Source: Steromphala cineraria (lineage: Eukaryota > Mollusca > Gastropoda > Trochida > Trochidae). From it: a stretch of 64,000 bases of DNA. The position numbers were made by a program, and so were the translations under genes. Where the stretch lies: positions 53,821,600 through 53,885,599 of the forward strand of contig OU744736.1 of NCBI GenBank assembly GCA_916613615.1, in the 5' to 3' direction. Under the pieces are notes generated by a model, which was not told the origin of the DNA, made no database searches, and was given only the letters and a program-made list of their open reading frames with translations. Below, piece by piece: positions 38,561 to 52,321 of the stretch (its first letter is position 1; each line of letters begins with the position of its first letter).

Positions 38561-41520
38561 AACAAATTCACAAAATTAATTTTTTTTCCGGACCCTTCAA
38601 ATACAACATTTTCTATTAAATGGTCGATACTGATGCAAAATTTGTAGCACATCCAGCGATACCAGCTCTCCCCACCCATCCTATTCTATCTCATCATCCC
38701 TATCTCATAACTTCTTTTCTTTGTTTTTTTTTCAAAAGTATGAACCGTTAAGTTTGTTAACATTAAACTCGCTTACTCATGTGTATATGGAATATGACCC
38801 CATCGACCCCTAGTCACGTGAATCATGAAATGGGTTTTCTGTAAGAAACCGTGACGGGTTTGCTTCTCGTAATAAAAAACATTTTCCTTAAATGAAAAAA
38901 AGAACAGGAAAATAGATTTGTTTATCAAAGACACACAGCTCTAAAAAAAGAAAATAGAGACTTACAAACGTGCAACCATTGATCATCTGAAAATAAAGTA
39001 TAATGCATTATCCTTAAAATTAATTAACAGCAGGAAACAGTAAATCTAAGTGACAAGCTTCATTTTCATGTCAATAGTTGTTTGGCAAAATCACAATTTG
39101 GGAGTAATACTCAATGATTTAATGGTCCTATTATTGGCATGTTATATATACAAATTACACAAGGGCTTATAGTTTTGAAATTTGATTCATCTCAGCAACA
39201 GTAGACACTTAGGCTTGTTCAGCAGTAGACATTCTCCCTAGTTGTTCTCTTTGTAATCAATTATGTTTCTCTTTAATCATCAAACGTAGCTCCTTCGTGG
39301 TCGAAACAGAGACGAAATAGCTCTTAAATTATTTTGCTGTCCATTTGAAAGGTTTCTCATTTAGACAATAGACAAAACAGTCATTCTTCCCGTTGATAGT
39401 ATTAAGTTGCTTAAAAGTTGTTTTGGTTACTTTTAATCTTAGTGCAAATATGAATTTCGACTCAATCAATCATCTTACAAAAGTTATGATTTTGCAGTAG
39501 CTGGAGAAACAAGAAGTTCTTTTCACATAAAGATGATAATCAGAGAACTACAAGAAGACATTGGTAGTGCAGTATGCTACAGTTTGATCCCAATGCATAA
39601 ACACAGTTAATAATCTTTTATTTTGACTATTTTCACCAAGGATTGTCCAAAGGAGTGTTAACTATAAAAAGAAACAGTTCAGAATTAACCCAATGCCTTT
39701 CTTTGGAAGTTTTAGATTTGTTTCTGTCATGTCACATATATGTTCCGTATTTTTATATTTTCAGTATAACTCATTTATAAATGGATCCTCAATTTCCAAT
39801 GGCAAAAATTACCATATGATATAAGACGTCATACACAGAAAAATAAAAATTATTCACTAGCTGTATAAATTTTTACAATTTTTGAAAATCTGTTTTCAGT
39901 AAGGACTCCTTAGAACCCCAAAATACACAGAACTATTTGAATGCTTTTAGTTTTCAACATAATTATATGGTGACCAATTTACTGAAACTTTGAAATCAGT
40001 TAGTAGGCTCATAATAATGTAGGAGGGGGTAATTGTAATTTGTTCATCATGAATCTGCAGAAATTCAACTGTTACATGTTTCTATACAAACATTTCGATT
40101 ATGGGAAGAAATAGGTTAAAAAATCACAAACTTCTGACTTTGTTAAAAGTGACCCTGTCATGTGAAATATACAGGTGTTGAATAATTCTATATCGATAGT
40201 GTAACATGAAGCCTGACCGTTCTATTCTTGCCTTCGAAAATAGATTTGATTTGACAGAAAACACACACAACCTTTTCGGCGTAACATAGATGAAAATACA
40301 CAACTATGCCTTTGTGTTTGTTTATTCTGTGACTTCAGTAAATCTAATACAAATATCATGTTAGAAGAGTCATTTATGAGTTTTCTAAGTTATGTTATGT
40401 TATCTACTGATTCTGTTAATCACCTATCCTTTGTGGCGAAAAAGCACTTTCAATTTACTTTGTGTGTCTTGTTGAGTGATTAATCGGAGGGAAAGAAAAG
40501 TAATGATCGATATAAACTTTATGTAATATCATGTTGATTTCTTTGAAGTGGCTAGATAACGACACATGAGGGATTTTTTAAAAAAAATGATTTCCTTTTG
40601 TAAAAGCTAAAATTGTTATCTTTGATCACATCAGCTTTTAGATTAATTACAAAACCTTTAAGATTTGTGATCCTTGAGAAATGTTAAAACTTGATTACTG
40701 ACTTTTGTGTGTGTTTCTGTTGTGATCACAGAAATGTATGATGAAATAAATTGGTGTCATAATCTTTCGCTTTTCAGATAGCAAGTAGGATATTCTCTTT
40801 GTTCTAAATGTCTTGTGTATCAATCGAATAATTATGTTATGATATAAAACAAATAAATCAACCAAACCTTTATCTTCCATTGCTGAATATCTATTTTCAT
40901 CCCTTTGATATGCTAAAATCTTTTGTACTGACCTGCAAAGATAAGATGATACAACTGTCTTTTGGAAATTCACCCCTTTGTAAAAGGTAAATGATGTGCC
41001 TTTGATGCTATCAGCTATAGAGATTATATCGATCATGTCCCTCTGTGATCTGTGACATAAGGAAGAAAATGGTGTCACAATCTTTCTATCAGTGAGATAA
41101 ATGATTGTCTTTGTTCTGTCTATCAACTGATATCTGTGGAGTTTGATATTAAGAAACTAAATTATACAACTACTCTTCCAATACTCAGATATAGCAAGAG
41201 TTCTTTTTTTAACAATGATCTGACATTATCAACAGAATAACAACCTGTTGCAACCAAAATTTTGATCTAGCAAATTTATTACACAATGAATAAAAAATCG
41301 ATACGTGTAATTATACAGCTTTCACTAGTTTACGATATAAAATGCTATAAAATGTGTGTTAATGCTGAATGTGATGTTTCCCCGTATGTTCTTATCATCT
41401 TAACCTTCTCAGCTATAGTTATGAGGATCACCAAGAGCTTATTTAATCACAATAACTAACAAGTGAAAACTTATGGATGATTTATCATATTGATTCCAAC
41501 ATTAACTGTCAAACAGTTAA

Positions 41521-42762
41521 AATTTCGGCCTAAGAGTAGTTGAAGGGTCCGAATGACTGGGTATCTATAACATCAATAAACTGCAAACTATACCTTGAAA
41601 ATGATTGACATGAAGATATTCTGACACTTAGAACGATTTACTATAAATCATCCATTTCCAGGAAACCTTGAGTTTGGTTGCAGAACTATAATCATAATGA
41701 AATCAATAAACTTTTTAAAATTTCAGGTAACTGCAACCAAATTATTTTCTAGCCAATATCCATCATTTTTCATGTCTTGACAAACACTTATTTGGTTGCA
41801 GAGATTGTAGTTGCTTCTTGAATAGCAAAGAGACAAGTTTGGTTGCAGGAGTTTTATAATTTACCATATTTGACATGAAAACAAAAAACAAATCAACAGT
41901 TTAATTTTGACAGACTCCCCCTCGGACTGTGTGTAACGTAACTCCAGGCGTTATGTAACGTGTCCTACAATTCAGTCTCAAATATTCCCAACAATTTTTC
42001 AAATTTCCTACTTATTGATTTATAGTTGATTTCGTTCTGTTTTTGGATAGAAACTTTTTGTTAAACTTACTTATTGATGTTTATTTTCTATCAAAATCAT
42101 ATTGCAATGAAAGGGATTTGTGACATTCAATGAGAATCTTTTCGAGATATGACAACAATTCGAAATCGCTACGGAAGCACGTTGTACACAGAAATGGTAT
42201 TAAGGGTTTAATTTGGTCAAATAATGTGAAAAGAACCTACATGTACCATGACATGCTTTATGATAGAAACTGTTGAAATAATCAAGGTCAGTGAAATATT
42301 CTATCTATAATGTCAGAAACGATTTCAAAACCTGATGGAACATGATCGACCGGACTAGTTAGCTATCGGTCAGTGGCTGATGTGTCATTGAAATGTAATC
42401 ATTAAATTAAAAGCCAGGTAAGTGTTCAAGATTTGTCAAATCATCATCTATTCCATCTGCAACCAAATTTCGTCAAGTCAAGACTCTTCTGTTTGATAAA
42501 AACTTGCATTTTCTTGGAAAAATAGTTTGGTTGCAGTTGCTTATAAGGGACTGCAACCAAACTCGCAAATTATTCGATTTCTTGGTGATTAATCTTTCTG
42601 CAATCAAATTCAAAGGTGTCATTCCATATATCATGGTATAGATAATTATCTCAGATTTCAGAAGATTCCAAGTTGAGTCTTTTTGAAGAGCTAGGTATAA
42701 TTTAACAGTCGTTTTTTGACACCACGTCATCCGGACCCTTCAATTACTCTAAGGCCAAAATT
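41521..42762. mobile_element. 1.24-kb inverted-end element with repeated TTTGGTTGCAG motifs
   Basis: The outer 32 bp (41521-41552 and 42731-42762 inverted) match at 28 positions and hold GAAGGGTCCG. Seven exact copies of TTTGGTTGCAG or its complement lie inside, at 41673, 41732, 41791, 41838, 42458, 42526 and 42551, clustered toward both ends. Such subterminal motif clusters are typical transposase-binding arrays. No coding frame and no clear target duplication. It separates the two copies of the segmental duplication. Confidence 0.8.
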
Positions 42763-42894
42763 CCTACCAAAACAATTGATGTTATGATGGATATCATCTT
42801 CCTACGCAAAGCCTAAAACGCCAGTTTCCGAACTGTCAGTTAAAATTTACATTCAAAATCATCTTTCAACAGTTATATGCATAGGAATGGATAT

Positions 42895-45800
42895 AATGAA
42901 GTCACAGCTCCTATCCGCAACAGTGACATCATGAAGGTCAAAGCATTGTGTTATTCTTGTTTAATAAAACCATATTATCTACAGAACACCTATTTTTTTT
43001 AATCTTCTCCATTTTCACAGATGATAGTTGTTTAATCACAATAAGATTATAGGACACTTAGGCTATGTAGTTCATGTTATATGATTTAATCAAAGACACT
43101 TTCAAGTGGCCGTAATCAAAACAACTCAAGCCCCTGCATCCTTCCATCAGGTTTGTGCCACTTCTACTGCATGCGGGATAATTTTTTCTGCCCTGTTTTA
43201 CAGCAATTTGAGGCTTTCTGCATGATAGATATCAGGGAGCGTAGAAGCGTAAGAAGCGTAAACAGTTATGGCAGGAAGTGAACATATCTTTGAAAATATA
43301 TCTCCGTCAGCAGTTCTGTCATTCCTTTGAAAAAAAATAGAATAATGTTACTTTTTATAAAGACAATAATTTTCTCAATATAGAAAATCTGAACCTGATT
43401 GCTAGTTTCGTGTTGCTTCATGTCTTGTAATAGAAGTGAAAGGCTACAAATGGCATTCACAGGTCGAGATGACCAGAAATTCTAACTTATCTCGGTAGGA
43501 AGTAAGAAAAATATAATTGCGTCTTTCAGACAAGTCCGTTTTACGATCAGAATGAAGCATCACAAATCTGAAGAGAGATCTTTAAAAATGTTATGATGTG
43601 TAATTTAGCTGGCAAATTCAATTAGCGTTTGCTCGGGGCGAATGTTTATTAATTGACTGGAAGTCGAGGGGAGAATCAAATTTGTAATGTAATCATTAAA
43701 TACGTTTTTATCTTTGAATTGAATTTCTATAATAGTGTTGTTTACAGAAAAGGCACTTCCACGAGAACAATCTACGCAATTACAAATGAGTCAAGTCTGC
43801 CATGTACTGGTGTGAAGCACGAACGCTTTAATGGATGAGAGACTTTTCCCCCCCTCCAGATGTGATTCCGAAAATGTACATAATCTTTAATCTATAGATA
43901 AAATGAGACAATTAATCAAGAGCAAAAATGAAAAATGTGACAAATAATCAAGTGAAACAATTATCAATAATGTAGCCAAGTTATTTGTATGTAAGATATT
44001 TTAGTTATAACAAAACATCAAAGGCTGTCCTCTTGACATTGCAAAAACTACAGATGCAATAATAATGTTCGTCCATTTGTGAAAATAAAAACACAAAAAA
44101 ACCATTTCTATCTCAACAATGGAATATTTTTCATACTTGCGTTGATACACCATGAGTCAATGTTTGAAAAGTAATTTAAAATTCACTATACTATGACATA
44201 GGGTCATCTTTATTGTTTCAAACATGTAAGACGGAAAAAACAGTAGACAGAATGCGCACGTAAAATGACCATTTAGTTCATGTTTGCGCCTCCTTTAAAC
44301 ATGAGTGTTAAGTGCCATTTGTAGATCATCTAACTTATCTTTGAAGCTCGTGGACATATATTTTTGTATATTTATAAGTTTATAAGGTTAATATTGATGA
44401 ACCAATAAATTCAGCCGTACCAAAAGTGTCAAAACAGAGTTGACAAAAACTGACCTCACATAACCATTAACTGTAGATATTTCAACATTTAGGATATAAA
44501 GTGAGAAATTACCCTTGATCCCATTTGCCTACTAGCTAACTGGAGGCTGATTTGTATCAGTACTAGTGTACATGAATGATGAGGCTAGAGAGTCGAGGAA
44601 GTCAAATAGACTTATATATCATTTTATCATGTAACTTGGACTTCATGGGGATGAACATTTCTTTTTTTTAAACTCTTCATCTAAAAATAGCAGGTCAGCT
44701 TGTCATTTATCGTCAAACTTATCATTACATACAGGAACAGGATGTTTACTCTGATTATTGTTATTTTCAACATATGACGTCAGTTGCTTCAAATCTAATG
44801 ATTAGTATATTTCTGAAAATATATCGCATAATACGGTAAGTAAATGTTTACTAAGTTTTACAAACTGTATGTTCTGATCATTCTATCTTCTGGATAGTAA
44901 GGCATATTCTTGTATATTCAACAGAAAGCAGTGGAAGGGTGATTGGTTTGGTTTTGTATTTAGAGAGTTTGAACCATGCATTTTATCTGATGTAACAAGT
45001 TAGTCTTTTCTTTAACATTTAATGCCAGTTTGGGTATTCTTAATAAAACTATTTCTTTTATGGAGATTTCTTTTCATAATTCCATTGCTCTTACTCGTTA
45101 TCAGTGACCAATGTTGAAATTACTTTCACCCATGATTGTGACAAATTCTACATCAAGTAGATTACTTACGGATAGCCTGAGGAAGTAGACTGTTTGGAGC
45201 CACCGTTTTGCCTCTCTCTTTCATCATAATATCTCATGATAACCATTTGAAGAACTGGACTACATATACTAAGAGATAGTTATCATTCCAATGGCCTTAG
45301 GGCAATGTAGTATATAAAGTTTATAAATCTAGAAAGTTACATGACACATTACAGATATCAATCATAAGAACATGGAGGGAGGGTGAACATGATGGTCATC
45401 TTCTTTTTATAAGTTGTTCGTATGGAAATATCATTCAAGATTCAAAGATGTATGATTATGTGATGTACGTGTGTATACGGTTTCATGTCTTGTTTATTAA
45501 TCATATCAGTAAAATTTATGTGAATAAGCTTGTTTGAATTAACTGTGTTAAGTTGTACATATTCATAAATGGAACCTCTTTTGAGATTGCATACGAATAA
45601 CAAATCTCATATGTTTGATTGAAGCATTTTTGCATCAGAGAAAAAGTTTTTCAGTATCAATACATCTTCTTCAAATAGATTTTCTCTTTCTAGGTTTGCA
45701 TTGTAAAACCGACTTAATTCCTCGCAAAATTACAAATAAGTTTTAGTAAATGCAATGGTATGAACCTTTAGGCAGAAATAATTCATGTTGAATGTTTCTG

Positions 45801-48800
45801 GCATGTTTGTACATGTAGTTACGGCTTGTTTGTAGCATGTTTCCGAAAGTGAAACTAGTCCCACAGTATAAATTGATATCCTTATCAACACGTGTGATCA
45901 TTTAGCAGAAACATAAGTAACATGTAGGTTGTGAACAACACTGACTCTCGGTACCATTAACAAAACACAATATTTTCAACCTATACATTGTATTGATAAT
46001 TCGAAAAAGCTTAATTGTAAAAGGAATGGAAAAGGCTAAGCTTAATAAAGGAAACAACTCTAGACTCTACATAAAAAAATTTCTATACGATATCCTAGAA
46101 AAAATGCCTTTCTTGTCGCGAAATCTGTTAGTTGTTACTAACAGTAATTTAGTTAGTCCTTTCCTTTCGGGGCGCTCTTTACAAGTTGAAAGGCGAATAT
46201 CACACAATTTTAACAGAGAAATATTCGCATTTTTAATGAATGATCAACTAACAATCGAAAATATTTAGTTTCACAAGAGACAGACGTGTTTTCATCTGAT
46301 ATAATTCGTAGGTTGTAAAATCGGAACAACGTAAGGTCATTTATCAACATAAATCTCAAATACATAGACCTCGGAAATAGAAACATTGAAACGACGTTGT
46401 GTATCTGTTTTTTCCTTAACCGAAATAACCGACGTTGAAACAACGTTGTTCAGTCAACGTCAAAATTACCGACGTTGTAACAACGTTGTTAAATCAACGT
46501 CGAAATTAACAACGTCGAAGCAACTTTGTCTTACTCGACGTCGAAATTACTGACGTTGAAACAACGTCATTTTTAAGTTGAACGACGTCGCGACCACATC
46601 TCAACTTAAATCCAACGTCGATTCGACATCGTATGCCTGTTGGGAAATAGCCAATATATACATTTATCATATACATTTATAATATATACTATTATCAAAA
46701 GCAGCATCCAAACCCCGAAGTAAAACAAACAAAAACACACCCGAACTGCTACCCCTTAAAAAAACGACAACAAAGAGACAAGACTAGTTGCACGTCCCCA
46801 AGGAAACTGAAGGTCAAATGTACTTCTGTTCTCTCTGATTCCCTCAGTGTGGCTGATTGAGAAACACAAAGAAACAGATGTTTCATTAAAAGTCATGATC
46901 AAATCTGATGGGAAAATGATCCCAAGGTATTAGCGACTGATCTGTTGACGCTGTAGGCTGATGCCGCGTCCTTCAGTTGTCATCATCCATCAGTGATGGT
47001 CACATACATATACTAACACAAAGAAGACAACATGCAGAGTTGTCGGAGGACATTAAATGATAAAAGCTGCTGACATGGAATTGGATTTTCCTTCATTTTG
47101 AATTTACATGATTCTGCTGCACAATGTGTTAGCAGGTTTTGCCACAATCTCTTTACATAAGCAACTATACACTGTAGAAATAAACTATTTGTAGAAAATG
47201 TTTTTCATGTATATCCTTCCCTGAAATCGTTCCATTAATCGATGCAACCGTTTGTACACTTATTCCATCTTAACACGTTATCTAATTCAGTTTTAGTTGA
47301 TGTAGCTGATATCCGACATAAATCCTATAATACAGTGTATGTAAGAAAATTAATAATATATGAAAAATGCTTTATCTTAAAAATATCACGTAGACATGAA
47401 ACCTTAAAGTCTACCTGTTCTCAGCCCTGATTCCGTTTCATCAAAATGTTACAGTTTTGTTATAAGGATGTTTCATGATTTTAATGAATACGCCATGTTG
47501 AGAATTACAAACGTGACATCTAACATGTCTTTAAATAAGTGGCTTGATAAAAGGGTAAGGGTGTTATTTGATTTGTTCGAAAGCTTTACAACGAAAAATC
47601 CTTTCTGGAATGGGAGAAACACCGACGCTCAAATGCTATCAGACACACAAACAGATCCGCAAATAATCAGTAAATAATGGGATTAAGTTTAAAGAATCCC
47701 TTTTTTGGTTGTTAAATTATTTGAGTTGATATATAATTCGCCTTGGCCTTGAAAATAAGTGCATGGTTTATTAAGATGGAAACCCTGCTCCAAATCGCGT
47801 ATCTTTTACCCGATGTTTTATATAAAAAGTTAGTTTAAAACAAGGGATCCATCACAGAACTTGAAAACATAGACAACTGTTTGATGTGTTAAACCCTCGG
47901 AACAACAGCTTGCCTATATCGATCTGTCAAAACAATAATGCCTTTTAGTTTAGACATCATACTATACATTTTTAGGTTCTTTTAGGTTTACAGAGTTGAG
48001 ATATTGGGGTTATATAATAATTCTATTCAGATTAAATTTGCAGATGTTAAACCATAAAATGTAGTGCCAGAACAGAGGTCTACACTGATTGCCAGGAAAT
48101 TGAAATCTGCATAACAACCTTAAGAATACTTAACTTGAACAATACTCCCGAAGAAGTTAACAACATATAAACTTGCAGTTCAATCATTGCAACAATCATT
48201 ATATAAAGGCAGTCACAAACTGTTTAACCTTTTCTGACCCCCTCTGGTGTAATTGATTCCATCTATGATGGATTTGCAAATGTTCAACAATTACATTTAT
48301 TGGTACATGATGATTAACTGCAATGAAGAATTTTGCAGTATTGCCAAAAAAAATATCATTCAACAGAAGAAAACCACTTATCTCATTCCTTCGGAAATAT
48401 TTTCAATTACTTCAAAGAAATGAAAATTAATGTTTGTAGAGACGTCAATAAGTAATTAATATGATGTATCTGTGCGTCATCAGATATATAAGGATAATGA
48501 CCTACCCCTTGCAAGGTTAATGACAATTTTACTCCTGTAATGCTGATAATGAATCGGGATAATGAAACTTATGATCCTCAAGTAATATTTGCCGTAAATC
48601 TAAGAACATATCCTGTTGATTTCTTTGTAGTGATAATGATACAGGATTGATTTGGTTTTTGAAAACCTCCCCTTGTAAAAGTTAAAAGCGTCTCTTTGAT
48701 CACATCAGCTTCCAGTTTTTTACAAAACCTTTTGAGGTTTGTGATCCAAAAGGGTTATTTGAACTTGATTCATTTGTTTGTGTATTTCTGTTGTGATCAA

Positions 48801-49130
48801 AAAAATTATGATGAAGTAATTTGGTGTCATGACCCTTCATTTTCTCAGATAGTAATTTGTCTTTTTGCTCGAAATGTCTTGTGCATTCAACAGAATATGC
48901 ATGTTGTGATCTGAAACAATGGTAGAAAAAATCCACTCAACTTTAACTTCTTTTCTGAAAACGTTAAAAGGATATATGTATGCATTATTTTTGTTGATAT
49001 TTTAACATGCTTTGATCCTTGGAATATCATTTTTGTTTTTTTAAATTCACCTCTTGATAAACGCTAATGTTGTGTCTTTGATGTTATCAGCTAACCAGTG
49101 AAATGGAAATTTAATAGCGTCTCTAAATGA
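42895..49130 (+). repeat. Segmental duplication, copy 2
   Basis: Counterpart of 32.5-41.2 kb, same orientation, lacking both LINEs. The unit around TTTGATCACATCAGC is itself doubled within each copy (40.62 and 40.99 kb; 48.69 and 49.07 kb). Confidence 0.75.
46387..46627. repeat. Degenerate AACGTTG-rich tandem palindromic repeat
   Basis: Units of about 40 bp of the form GACGTTGAAACAACGTTGTT, then CAACGTCGAAATTAC, repeated about five times. Each unit is internally palindromic (CAACGTTG, GACGTC). Confidence 0.85.
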
Positions 49131-50065
49131 AAAGGTCAGACATAAACGTTGCTATGCTTACTGTGTCCATATGTAGTTTCAAGTCAACATACATGTTGAT
49201 AGAAGGTACATGTAACTTGAATAAAAATACTTTTAATCCAGTTAAGTTTACTTTGCTTGAGGTAAATGATTTCTTTAGTATATTTTATGGATTATATACT
49301 ATATGGATAATGGATTTCAGTGAAACAAGGAAAATTGACGAGATATTAATCATAGTATTCTAAGAGTTATGCGGCTAAATGAAGTAAATGATTTGATAGG
49401 AAAGAGGAGGTTCAGTTAATGCTCGCAAAGTTTACTCTACTTATTGCCAGTCGTTGTATGACAGAACATGTTGTTGTTAATGACGAACGCTTCGGTGATT
49501 GTTATTCTCATTTTCTGCTAAAATAGGATTTTATTTCAGTTGTCTTTTTGTAGGATATTTCTGAATGGAAACGGATATACATTCACCCTGTTTTGTCAAG
49601 TGTTCCCAATTTCTTCTAATACTTTGACCAACAGTCTCATAATCAACTCTAGGAAGTACTGGTGTCAAGGAATTAGTTCTAAAGTGTGTGAGGCTGTCAC
49701 TCTCTGACAGCGCTAAACACTTACATAGCTTCTAGTATCTCAGAATGATTGAGTTGGTCTTAAAGCTGGATCAGTTTACTCTATGTGACGAACGCCTCAC
49801 TAAATTACCATTGTGTTGGTGTTGTTATACTCTGTTTTACATTACTATGTAAAAGACGAAACAGTCTGTCAATCAACAATTGTTCTTCTTCAAATTATTT
49901 GCGCTAACAAAATGAAACCTGGAGATGAGGACATTCAAACTAAACGTTTGGAAAACAGCTATGGGAAATAATGGCAACGACAGGATGTTCATTTGTTACA
50001 GGGTACGTCATTATAACATTATTCCCAAAGAAAGAGGCGATACCTAGAAAACCTTACTAAAAGAA

Positions 50066-50307
50066 TACCGGAGTAGCTAGCTCAGTGAGCATCAGCTGGT
50101 TTCCCAGTAGAAAGCGGTTCAATTTCCGGTCGATTCATACGAAAAGACGTTTACAGGTACTTCTTTAAATCTGAGTATCATTAGGAATGACCATCACTTG
50201 ACCCTACCCTGCACTGTGTCTGCGGCAGGGTGACTCTGGTATGCAATGAATTTCCATGGTCTATAAGGTATTGGGGGTAGGGAATTATTATTATTGTTAT
50301 TATTTGT
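50066..50307 (+). mobile_element. tRNA-derived SINE
   Basis: The head has an A box TAGCTCAGTGAG (about 50,078) and a B box GGTTCAATTTC (about 50,117) at tRNA spacing, followed by an unrelated body and an ATT-rich tail (50,286-50,307). Target duplication not found. Confidence 0.65.
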
Positions 50308-51893
50308 AGCTTCTCTTCTGGGTACATGACGACACAGTCATTCTCTTTGTCTTTGAAACTGAGAGTATGAAATGTGTCATCCAAGTGGAAATGAAGTGAA
50401 AGACAAACAGGAACCTACTGATCTCTTTACCTCTAACGAATTGATTGTCGAACTACATCATTGTAAAGAGGACGTAAAGATAGGCCGTAAGAAAATGATA
50501 GAAAATAGAAGTGTATCCTTAGCGGTCTTCAATTCTTCTTGCATTTAGATTTGTGTGTGTTCTTTAAGATGCATGTACCACTATTTGGGGGTTGTGTGGC
50601 CTCCTTATCCAAAGTCATCCTTATACATATAAAATCTCACCAAATGTTGACATCTCGATGTTTGATGATCTGAGTATTCTCTTGCGCTAACTCTTGTAAC
50701 CATTTACTGCAGTCAAACGTTATGAGGCTTAGTAATTTCTGACTATTCATAGGTCTATTCATAAGTTTACAGAGTCACAAGGACACTGCCGTATTTTAAT
50801 AAGGGTCGATTCGGGGAAAAAAAGCCGTTTCTCATTTTTTTTTTTGGTATGCCAATCAAAAGAAATGACGGAATTTGAGATAAATCATTAAATGAAAAGT
50901 ATGCCATATAATTTGTATGAAAAACATCATCTGACACACATCCTCAGGAGATCTACATTGTATATGTAGTAACTTACAGTTAAGATAGTAGTGATGAGTT
51001 AGCTGTTTATGTGATCTCCCTGAACTTATCCGAAAAAGGTCTAACGCAAAATTATATTGCTCGTTTTGCATTATTAAATATGTATTATCAAATAAATGTT
51101 TTGTTTCTATTCGGGTTTTGCTTAAACCAATATTTCATTATTTTCGCCATACACAATGCAATTATTGTTGACAGTAACGATAATAGAGTTATCCTGTAAT
51201 GGTACCTAATATATAAACTAATTTTACCCTTCCCTTTTCTCAGATATGACTATGGCAATATCTTTATGATAAATCTCTTACAGAGTTGTCATAAACTATG
51301 ATATGTTATACTCAAAATGTCAATAATTTCTAACTCTTTAGTATTTCAAGCAAAATATGTGCTATATGTGTACCTAAAGGGTCGACTTGTTTTAAAGCAC
51401 CAAACAACGCGCTATGTTAAAATGACTCAGTGTAACAAGACAAATGTTTTTACAGTAACTTTGGTCGTCATTACATCAATCTTTCTTTTCTTCTACATCC
51501 TTATTATTTAGTTACCGTATGTCAGTTCTCAATATTCTTTTGTTAGTGTTTTTAATTCTCCAAAATAGCCTTCACATGCATCATGACAAGGATGTGGCTT
51601 AAGATAAATACAAATAAATTATGCTATTGAAAAGACAGTAGAATATATTCAGACTGAAAGCTATCACAAATTGAAATAGCTCTTAATGAATAACGAAAGG
51701 CGCTTAAAGGTTTGTAAATTTATAGATCAACGCAAGAACTGTATTACCGCTAAAAGATTACATTACATTCTAAGATGCCTAGCGGTTAGAACAACCGAAA
51801 AAAAAGTACTTTATCAGACAATAACGGTATAGTTTTTGCATGACGTAACAATTGAATGACGCTATCCGCTGTTCCCCGCTACCCCCTCGTAAA

Positions 51894-52321
51894 TCACACG
51901 TGTCCATGGTAACCTTTGATCTCGGTTCTATCAATCAACATGGCGCTTCCGAAGCCGGGGTTTGGGCCCTTGGCCTTGGTATCATGTCCGTCACTGGTCA
52001 CAGAAATGAGCAGTCGTTGAAAAGCTACATAACAACTCCATCTTACAGGGGAATAACGCTGCGACCAATGCTCTGCCTCCGACATGCTTGTCGAGTGACC
52101 ACGTTGACATTCCACGTCAGGTCACGGCGCCCCGTAGCATTTGTGACGTTGACACACGTCAACCGTCTCTGCCAACGAACGTGTCATATAACTCAGCCAA
52201 TACAGTTTGTACTCCTTTTCATGGTATACAGCTCCTCCAGTCAGCTAATATTAGCGGTGGTACCATCAACTTCAACTTTTATGACAAAAGCAAAAAAAAG
52301 ACTACCGTCCTCGTGCTTTAA
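51894..52321 (+). mobile_element. Tyrosine recombinase (Crypton-type) C-terminal remnant
   Basis: The plus-strand frame has SEAGVWALGLGIMSVTGHRN followed by EQSLKSYI, matching the C-terminal catalytic segment of tyrosine recombinases: a Gly-His pair, then the Tyr nucleophile in Ser-Leu-x-Ser-Tyr. A second frame downstream ends in LLQSANISGGTINFNFYD, a tail style I associate with Crypton-like proteins, so a frameshift near 52,030-52,090 is likely. The region is noticeably GC-richer than its surroundings. The upstream catalytic core is missing. Confidence 0.6.

Larger units (their letters stand above)
32455..41160 (+). repeat. Segmental duplication, copy 1
   Basis: Diverged but collinear with 42.9-49.1 kb. 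Matched landmarks: CAACAGTGACATCAT plus GAGGTCAAAGCATTG at 32.47 kb and 42.92 kb; TTTCTTTTATGGAGATTTCT at 35.63 and 45.05 kb; TTTGATCACATCAGCTT at 40.62 and 48.69 kb. The spacing falls from about 10.4 to 9.4 to 8.1 kb, and the two LINEs present only in copy 1 (33.4-34.5 and 37.4-38.6 kb) account for most of the shifts. No conserved reading frame is evident. Confidence 0.75.

Noticed and set aside
40695..41126. Minus-strand open frame of 143 codons
   Set aside because: It falls in the duplicated noncoding block; the duplicate at 48.5-49.1 kb does not keep the frame, and no motif or signal peptide is visible.
45993..46268. Plus-strand open frame of 91 codons as a gene
   Set aside because: No recognisable domain, no splice context and no relation to flanking genes; left as unassigned.
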